Below, piece after piece: positions 29,621 through 34,163 of a stretch of DNA of 34,163 nucleotides. The DNA is from Acidimicrobiia bacterium (lineage in GTDB: Bacteria > Actinomycetota > Acidimicrobiia > Acidimicrobiales > Bin134), in assembly GCA_022827405.1 (NCBI GenBank), contig JAJDTA010000182.1, positions 1-34,163 of the forward strand, written 5' to 3'. The stretch's first letter is position 1. Every line of letters starts with the position of its first letter. Position numbers and translations under genes: made by a program. The notes below the pieces were generated by a model. That model saw only the letters and a program-made list of their open reading frames with translations, made no database searches and had not been told where the DNA came from.

Positions 29621-30837
29621 TACGCGACCACCCCCTTGACCTTTAGGTCGATGACTTCGTCCCAGTCCATGCCCAGGTTCTCGGTGAGGATCTCGTCGCC
29701 GTGCTCGTTGAAACCCGGTGCCCGTCCCGGCGCGGCCGGCTCGCCGTTGAATTGGACGGGCACCGCCACCAGCTTGAATGGAATCCCGTGTTCGCTAACC
29801 GCATCCTGGACGTAGCCGTTGGCCTGCACTTGGGGGTCATCGATGACCTCTAGGGTGTCGAGGGCCGGTGTCCACTGTCCGGAGAAGTCGGCAAAGAGCT
29901 CGCGAACCTCATCCAGGGTCCTACTGGTGACCACTTCGCTCACGACCTCTCGAGCGGGCGCAGCGTTGGCCATCAGCGCTTCATAGGTGGCGAAACGCTC
30001 ATCATCAATCAGTTCAGGCCGTCCAATGACCTGGCAGAACTCCTGCCAATACTGGAGGGGCTGGAGGCAGGTGATGTTGATGGTGTAGCCGTCGGCAGTG
30101 ACATAGTTGCCGAGGAGCGGCTGGGTGAGCCCGCTGAGATCAACCGGTCGCCACGGCGTGTTGTTGACGTGTGACATGGCCACGCCCGCTCCCATGGCCC
30201 ACAGTCCGGTGCCCAGCAGCGACACCTCCAGTGCGACGGCCTCTCCGGTCCGCTCTCGGTGGAACAACGCGGTGGCAATCCCTCCGGCGATGGTCATAGC
30301 CCCGATTGAGTCGCCGAAGGCCGGTCCCGGCTGCGAGGGCATGCGCTCGTCGTCGGTGTACCAGGTGCCCATGGCCGCCCCCGACCGAACCCAGAACGAG
30401 GTCATGTCGTAACCGCCCCGATCGCCCTCGGGCCCCTTGGGACCCCACGCGGTGCCCGCGGCGTACACGATGCTCTCGTTGTGGGGCCGCACCTCCTCCT
30501 CAGTGATGTGCAGCCGCTCGCGCACGTTGGGCGGCTTGTTGGTGAGGAAGACATCAGAAATGGCGATGAGTCGGTGCAGTATCGACATCCCCTCCTCCGT
30601 TTGGAGGTCGAGGCCGAGGCTGCGCTTTCCCCGGTTGGCGTGTTCCATGATGGCGTGGACCTGTCCCCCGAGGTCGAGCGCTCCGCTCGACGCCAGACCC
30701 CGAGCGGCGTCCCCCCGCTGGGCGTGCTCGATCTTGATGACATCGGCGCCCCAGTCGGCCAACACCGCGGAAGCCGCAGGCACAAAGGTGTGATCGCAGA
30801 CATCCAGGATGCGAATGCCCTCCATTGGCTGAACCAT
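29620..30837 (-). CDS. CaiB/BaiF family (type III) CoA-transferase
   Basis: 405 residues from ATG 30837; the frame stays open upstream, but that part overlaps the divergent gene and is not family-like. Class features: M-E-G-I-R-I-L-D near the N-terminus, A-D-W-G-A-D-V-I-K-I-E-H, N-R-G-K-R-S-L-G-L-D-L, and the nucleophile Asp176 in F-G-D-S-I-G-A. It moves CoA between carboxylic acids through an aspartyl-CoA intermediate and would activate an acid for the downstream dehydrogenases. It opens the five-gene minus-strand run. GAGAG lies at an SD-like distance before the ATG. Confidence 0.93.
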   Translation of the reverse strand: MVQPMEGIRILDVCDHTFVPAASAVLADWGADVIKIEHAQRGDAARGLASSGALDLGGQVHAIMEHANRGKRSLGLDLQTEEGMSILHRLIAISDVFLTNKPPNVRERLHITEEEVRPHNESIVYAAGTAWGPKGPEGDRGGYDMTSFWVRSGAAMGTWYTDDERMPSQPGPAFGDSIGAMTIAGGIATALFHRERTGEAVALEVSLLGTGLWAMGAGVAMSHVNNTPWRPVDLSGLTQPLLGNYVTADGYTINITCLQPLQYWQEFCQVIGRPELIDDERFATYEALMANAAPAREVVSEVVTSRTLDEVRELFADFSGQWTPALDTLEVIDDPQVQANGYVQDAVSEHGIPFKLVAVPVQFNGEPAAPGRAPGFNEHGDEILTENLGMDWDEVIDLKVKGVVA

Positions 30838-30882
30838 GGTGAACTTCTCTCTTCCGACCGGCTTTGTCGGGGACGCTACCAA

Positions 30883-30888
30883 TACGCT
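30883..30888 (+). promoter_or_regulatory. Putative -10 element of a leaderless promoter
   Basis: TACGCT, 6 nt before ATG 30895, with no Shine-Dalgarno. It decides the start of the DUF427-thioesterase gene, whose frame is open far upstream. Confidence 0.4.
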
Positions 30889-30894
30889 CTTGCT

Positions 30895-32211
30895 ATGAGC
30901 GAGATTGAGTCTGCATGGGGGAAGTATCCCGGGTATGCCATCGACCTGGTCCCGTGGTCGGGCCGGGGGCGAGCGACGTTTAACGGTGCGGTAGTGGCCG
31001 AGAGTGACGCCTGTTTGATCGTCAAGGAGTCGGATCACCAGGACCAGCTCTACTTTCCCATGGGCGATGTGGCTTGGGAGCACTTCACCGAGACCGAGCA
31101 GCACACGGTGTGCCCGTTCAAGGGCGAGGCCGACTATTGGTCGCTGACTGTTGACGACGAGACCGGGGAGAACGTGGTTTGGGCCTACCAACAACCGTTC
31201 CCTGAAGTGGCGGGGCTTGAAGGTCACGTGGCCTTCTACACCGATCAGGTGCAAATCGTGCTCCTCGAAGAGGTGCCCGAGGACGACGGCGACGTGGTGG
31301 CCTACCGCTTCCCGGTCTGGGGCACGGCCGCCGATCTGGCTCGATTGATCGACGTGGTGCCCGACGGCGACGGGCGGTTCACCAGTCCGTCGTTCCCCAA
31401 CCCGCCTTTGGGCACATTCGTGGATATCCCCGACCGCTTCCGACCCCGCCAGGTAATCGAAGGCGGCCAGATACTGGGCCAGGCCATTGTGGCGGCGTCC
31501 AAGACCGTGCCCGACCAGCGAGTGGTGTCGGCTTCAATGGTGTTCACCAAAGCGGCCCGATTCGACTCTCCGCTGGCTGTCGAGGTGGACGTGCTGCGCC
31601 GGGGCCGGACCTATTCCACCGTGGAGACCCGCATCGTCCAGCACGACAAGCTGTGCTCGGTGGGATTGGTTCTGCTCGACAGCGGGGCTGAGGACGTTTA
31701 CCGGGTGACCGCGGAGATGCCTGATGTGCCTGGACCGCTGGAGTGTCCGTTGCGGGACTTTCAGGTGATCGGGCGCGATATCCGGGTGGTGGACGGGGCT
31801 TACAACTTCGACCCCGATGATGTGGGTCCCCCGGAGCTGTTCGTGTGGATGCGCTACCGCGACCGCCCAGAGTCCCCGGTCATGCAGGCTGCCCTGTTGG
31901 CCCAGGCCACCACCCACTACACCATCGGCGCGTCGATGCGACCCTTCCAGGGCATCACCGAGGCGCTGGCCCACAGGACCCTGTCAACCGGTCCCATGAC
32001 CGTCGACATGTCCTTTCATGACGATGCCGACGCCGGCGAGTGGAACCTCTACGAGAATCCGGCCATCTATGCCGGGCGCGGCCACGTGCAGGGGCAGGGC
32101 CGCATATTTTCCCAGGACGGCCGCCTGGTGGCCTCCTACTCGCTGCACGCCATGGTCAGGTCGTTTGAGACCGATGCCAAGAAGATCGGCGGCTTCACCT
32201 CGGCGATGTGA
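30895..32211 (+). CDS. DUF427 domain fused to a TesB-like acyl-CoA thioesterase
   Basis: 438 residues from ATG 30895. Residues about 10-125 match DUF427: W-S-G-R-G-R-A-T-F-N-G, V-V-A-E-S-D-A-C-L-I-V-K-E-S, Y-F-P-M-G-D-V-A-W-E, T-V-C-P-F-K-G-E-A-D-Y-W. Residues about 150-435 are a double-hotdog TesB-type thioesterase with G-G-Q-I-L-G-Q-A (190-197), T-Y-S-T-V-E-T-R and a C-terminal G-R-I-F-S-Q-D-G-R-L-V-A-S. The thioesterase should release CoA from medium or long acyl-CoA; the role of DUF427 is unknown. Divergent from the CoA-transferase run, sharing a 57-bp intergenic region, and 32 bp before GH3. Confidence 0.85.
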   Translation: MSEIESAWGKYPGYAIDLVPWSGRGRATFNGAVVAESDACLIVKESDHQDQLYFPMGDVAWEHFTETEQHTVCPFKGEADYWSLTVDDETGENVVWAYQQPFPEVAGLEGHVAFYTDQVQIVLLEEVPEDDGDVVAYRFPVWGTAADLARLIDVVPDGDGRFTSPSFPNPPLGTFVDIPDRFRPRQVIEGGQILGQAIVAASKTVPDQRVVSASMVFTKAARFDSPLAVEVDVLRRGRTYSTVETRIVQHDKLCSVGLVLLDSGAEDVYRVTAEMPDVPGPLECPLRDFQVIGRDIRVVDGAYNFDPDDVGPPELFVWMRYRDRPESPVMQAALLAQATTHYTIGASMRPFQGITEALAHRTLSTGPMTVDMSFHDDADAGEWNLYENPAIYAGRGHVQGQGRIFSQDGRLVASYSLHAMVRSFETDAKKIGGFTSAM

Positions 32212-32243
32212 ACCCATCAGGGCCGATACATGAGGAGACATAC

Positions 32244-34163
32244 ATGACCGAGGCATACCGCGACCCTCACGCCACGATTGACGACCGCGTGGCCGATCTA
32301 TTGAGCCGGATGACGCTTGAGGAGAAGACCGCCCAGCTCGGCGCCGCCTGGCTCACCGCGATCGTGCAGGACGAGGTCTTCGATGCCGACCATGCCGCGG
32401 AAGTCCTGGCCAACGGCATCGGACAGGTGACCCGCATCGGGGCCAGCACCGGCTTGTTGGCCAACGAATCGGCCCAGCTGGGCAACTCGATCCAGCAGAT
32501 CCTGGTGGAGCGCACCCGGCTCGGAATCCCCACGGTCATCCACGAGGAAGGCGTCGGCGGATTCCTTCACCGGGGCGCCACCACCTTTCCCCAGGGGCTG
32601 GGCTTGGCCGCCACTTGGAATGTGGATCTGATGGCCGAGGTGGCGGAGGTGATCCGCACCCAAATGACCGCAGTCGGCGCCCGCCACAACCTTTCGCCGG
32701 TGCTCGATGTGGCCCGCGACCCCCGATGGGGTCGGGTCGAAGAGACCTATGGGGAGTCTCCCGAGCTCTGCGCCCGGATGGGGGTTGCCTATGTGAAGGG
32801 CCTCCAAACCGACGACCTGGCCAACGGCGTGGTCTGCACCGGAAAGCACTTCCTTGGCTACGGCTCCTCCTTGGGAGGGCGAAATCAAGCGCCTGTCCAC
32901 CTCGGCGAGCGGGAGCTTCGCGAGGTTTACGCTGAGCCGTTCGCGGCGGCCATACGCGAAGCCGGCCTGGCTTCGATCATGAACAGCTACTCGTCGCTCG
33001 ACGGCGAGCCCGTCGCCGCCAGCAGAAGGCTGCTTACCGACTTGCTGCGCGGAGAACTGGGCTTCGAGGGGACGGTGGTGGCCGACTATTTCGCCGTTCT
33101 CCAGCTGCATTTCAACCACATGACGGCTCTCGACGCGGCCGAATCGGCGGTTCAAGCCCTATCTGCCGGACTGGACATTGAACTGCCGGCCCTCGACTGC
33201 TATCAGCACCTGCCCGAGGCGGTGCGTGAAGGCCGCATCGACGAGGCGCTCGTCGATGAGTCCTGTGCCCGGGTTCTGGCCCAGAAATTTCAGCTCGGGC
33301 TGTTTGAGAATCCCTACGTGGACGCTGATGCCGCGCTGGCGGTCTTCGATACGCCTGAGCAACGGGCTCTGGCCCGGCGGGCCGCGGCCGAGGGAGTCAT
33401 CTTGTTGAAGAACGAGGGGGTTCTGCCGCTTGATCCATCGATCTCCCGACTGGCGGTTCTCGGCCCCCACGCTGATGACCCGCGGCTGCTTCAGGGCGAC
33501 TATCACTACCCGGCTCATCTGGAGATCATCTACCAGGGGCGCACCGAACCCGTGACCGAAGCGTTGGGAGGTATCGGCGCCGACCTGGACGGCGATCAGC
33601 TTCCCGAGGCGGGAGGCCGGTTTTCGCCTGGCCCCCACTTCACACCTCATGTGACGCCGGTTGACGGCCTTCGAGGTGCCCTGCCCCATGCGGAGGTCTT
33701 CCACGTCGCTGGGTGCGCCGACGCGGGCAACGATACGTCCGGAATCGCCGCCGCGGTCGAGGCCGCGGCGGCCGCCGACGTTGCCGTGGTGTGCGTAGGG
33801 GCTCGATCGGGCCTGGTGGCGGATTCCACTGTGGGCGAAGCGCGCGACGCCACCGATCTCGGACTTCCAGGGGTGCAGTCGCAACTGGTCGCCGAGGTGG
33901 TCGCCACCGGAACCCCGACCATCGTGGTGGTGATCAGCGGACGGGTTCACACCCTCGAAGAAGAGGCGGAGGCTGCTAACGCGTTGCTGTGGTCGATCCT
34001 GCCGGGCGAAGAGGGAGGCAGCGCCATTGCCGACGTGCTGATGGGCGCGGTCAATCCGGCCGGCCGCCTTCCGGTGACGATGCCCAAACACGTTGGGCAG
34101 ATACCGCTTCACCACGACATGCGACGGCGGGGGGATCGATCGGAGTTCTATGGGGACTACGTC
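32244..34163 (+). CDS. Glycoside hydrolase family 3 protein (beta-glucosidase or beta-xylosidase), 3'-truncated by window end
   Basis: 640 codons to the window edge, no stop yet. GAGGAG (32232-32237) is 6 nt before the ATG. GH3 features: M-T-L-E-E-K-x-x-Q-L near the start; R-W-G-R-V-E-E-T-Y-G-E-S-P-E; G-K-H-F-L-G-Y-G (Lys-His catalytic region); and nucleophile Asp281 in V-V-A-D-Y-F. The second alpha/beta domain follows with the G-V-I-L-L-K-N-E-G-V-L-P-L strand. No signal peptide is evident, so it likely acts in the cytoplasm on a glycoside brought in or made there. The missing end would carry the last part of the second domain and any fibronectin-III-like domain. Confidence 0.93.
   Translation, partial: MTEAYRDPHATIDDRVADLLSRMTLEEKTAQLGAAWLTAIVQDEVFDADHAAEVLANGIGQVTRIGASTGLLANESAQLGNSIQQILVERTRLGIPTVIHEEGVGGFLHRGATTFPQGLGLAATWNVDLMAEVAEVIRTQMTAVGARHNLSPVLDVARDPRWGRVEETYGESPELCARMGVAYVKGLQTDDLANGVVCTGKHFLGYGSSLGGRNQAPVHLGERELREVYAEPFAAAIREAGLASIMNSYSSLDGEPVAASRRLLTDLLRGELGFEGTVVADYFAVLQLHFNHMTALDAAESAVQALSAGLDIELPALDCYQHLPEAVREGRIDEALVDESCARVLAQKFQLGLFENPYVDADAALAVFDTPEQRALARRAAAEGVILLKNEGVLPLDPSISRLAVLGPHADDPRLLQGDYHYPAHLEIIYQGRTEPVTEALGGIGADLDGDQLPEAGGRFSPGPHFTPHVTPVDGLRGALPHAEVFHVAGCADAGNDTSGIAAAVEAAAAADVAVVCVGARSGLVADSTVGEARDATDLGLPGVQSQLVAEVVATGTPTIVVVISGRVHTLEEEAEAANALLWSILPGEEGGSAIADVLMGAVNPAGRLPVTMPKHVGQIPLHHDMRRRGDRSEFYGDYV

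Noticed and set aside
30481-30894. N-terminal extension of the DUF427-thioesterase gene
   Set aside because: It would overlap the CoA-transferase coding sequence; DUF427 begins right after ATG 30895, which has a -10 hexamer 6 nt upstream.
30838-31254. N-terminal extension of the CoA-transferase
   Set aside because: The extra 139 codons overlap the divergent thioesterase gene, and the family starts at the M-x-x-x-M-E-G-I-R-I-L-D segment.
33159-34115. 318-codon minus-strand open frame opposite the GH3 gene
   Set aside because: The plus strand encodes an uninterrupted GH3 enzyme with its catalytic motifs; the minus reading has none.

Overview
The window reads as high-GC chromosomal DNA of an actinobacterium. 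Gene content fits an environmental Acidimicrobiia-like or mycobacteria-like lineage rich in lipid, steroid or xenobiotic catabolism: many short-chain dehydrogenases (SDR), two amidohydrolase-2 proteins, an LLM flavoprotein, MaoC-type hydratases, a CaiB CoA-transferase, an acyl-CoA dehydrogenase, an MpaB-type oxygenase and a GMC oxidoreductase. That taxonomic reading is inference from gene families and composition. I saw no rRNA, tRNA, CRISPR array, insertion sequence or phage gene. Genes are tightly packed: 1-bp and 4-bp start/stop overlaps are common, and convergent neighbours repeatedly share a CTAG in which the two stop codons overlap.

Layout. 1-213: tail of a sulfotransferase with a duplicated 3' end. 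2841-250 (minus): SDR, PaaI-type thioesterase, DUF1214 protein. 2923-4113: amidohydrolase, convergent with an MpaB-like oxygenase. 5100-7515: SMP-30/gluconolactonase-like protein and two SDRs. 9670-7512 (minus): methyltransferase and APH-like phosphotransferase, divergent from a cupin and an MFS transporter (9693-11395). 13440-11399 (minus): Lrp/AsnC regulator, an unnamed Cys-rich protein and a UGSC-motif selenoprotein, divergent from alanine dehydrogenase (13626-14759). 17055-14772 (minus): enoyl-CoA hydratase and GMC oxidoreductase. 17168-19123: LLM oxidoreductase and a two-subunit MaoC-type hydratase. 19120-21833: zinc-uptake locus with permease, His-rich binding lipoprotein, a small Cys-rich membrane ORF and Zur, but no ATPase. 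21861-24939: acyl-CoA dehydrogenase, TauD-type dioxygenase and TetR regulator. 30837-25000 (minus): five-gene run of CoA-transferase, alcohol dehydrogenase, secreted alpha/beta hydrolase lipoprotein, SDR and amidohydrolase. 30895-34163: DUF427-thioesterase fusion and a GH3 glycosidase cut by the window end.

The most notable item is the selenoprotein at 11947-11399. An in-frame TGA lies inside a U-G-S-C motif and is followed at the right distance by a bacterial SECIS-like hairpin. A conventional caller would split it into two short ORFs or call it a pseudogene. It sits 38 bp downstream of an unnamed Cys-rich protein, which itself follows an Lrp regulator by 9 bp, so the three look like one operon. 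No selenocysteine machinery (selA, selB, selD, selC) is in the window, so the organism must encode it elsewhere if the reading is right.

Regulation visible in the sequence: several first genes of transcription units lack a Shine-Dalgarno and carry a TANNNT hexamer 6-9 nt before the start codon, the arrangement expected of leaderless transcripts. A perfect 13-bp palindrome covers both divergent -35 elements between the TauD and TetR genes.
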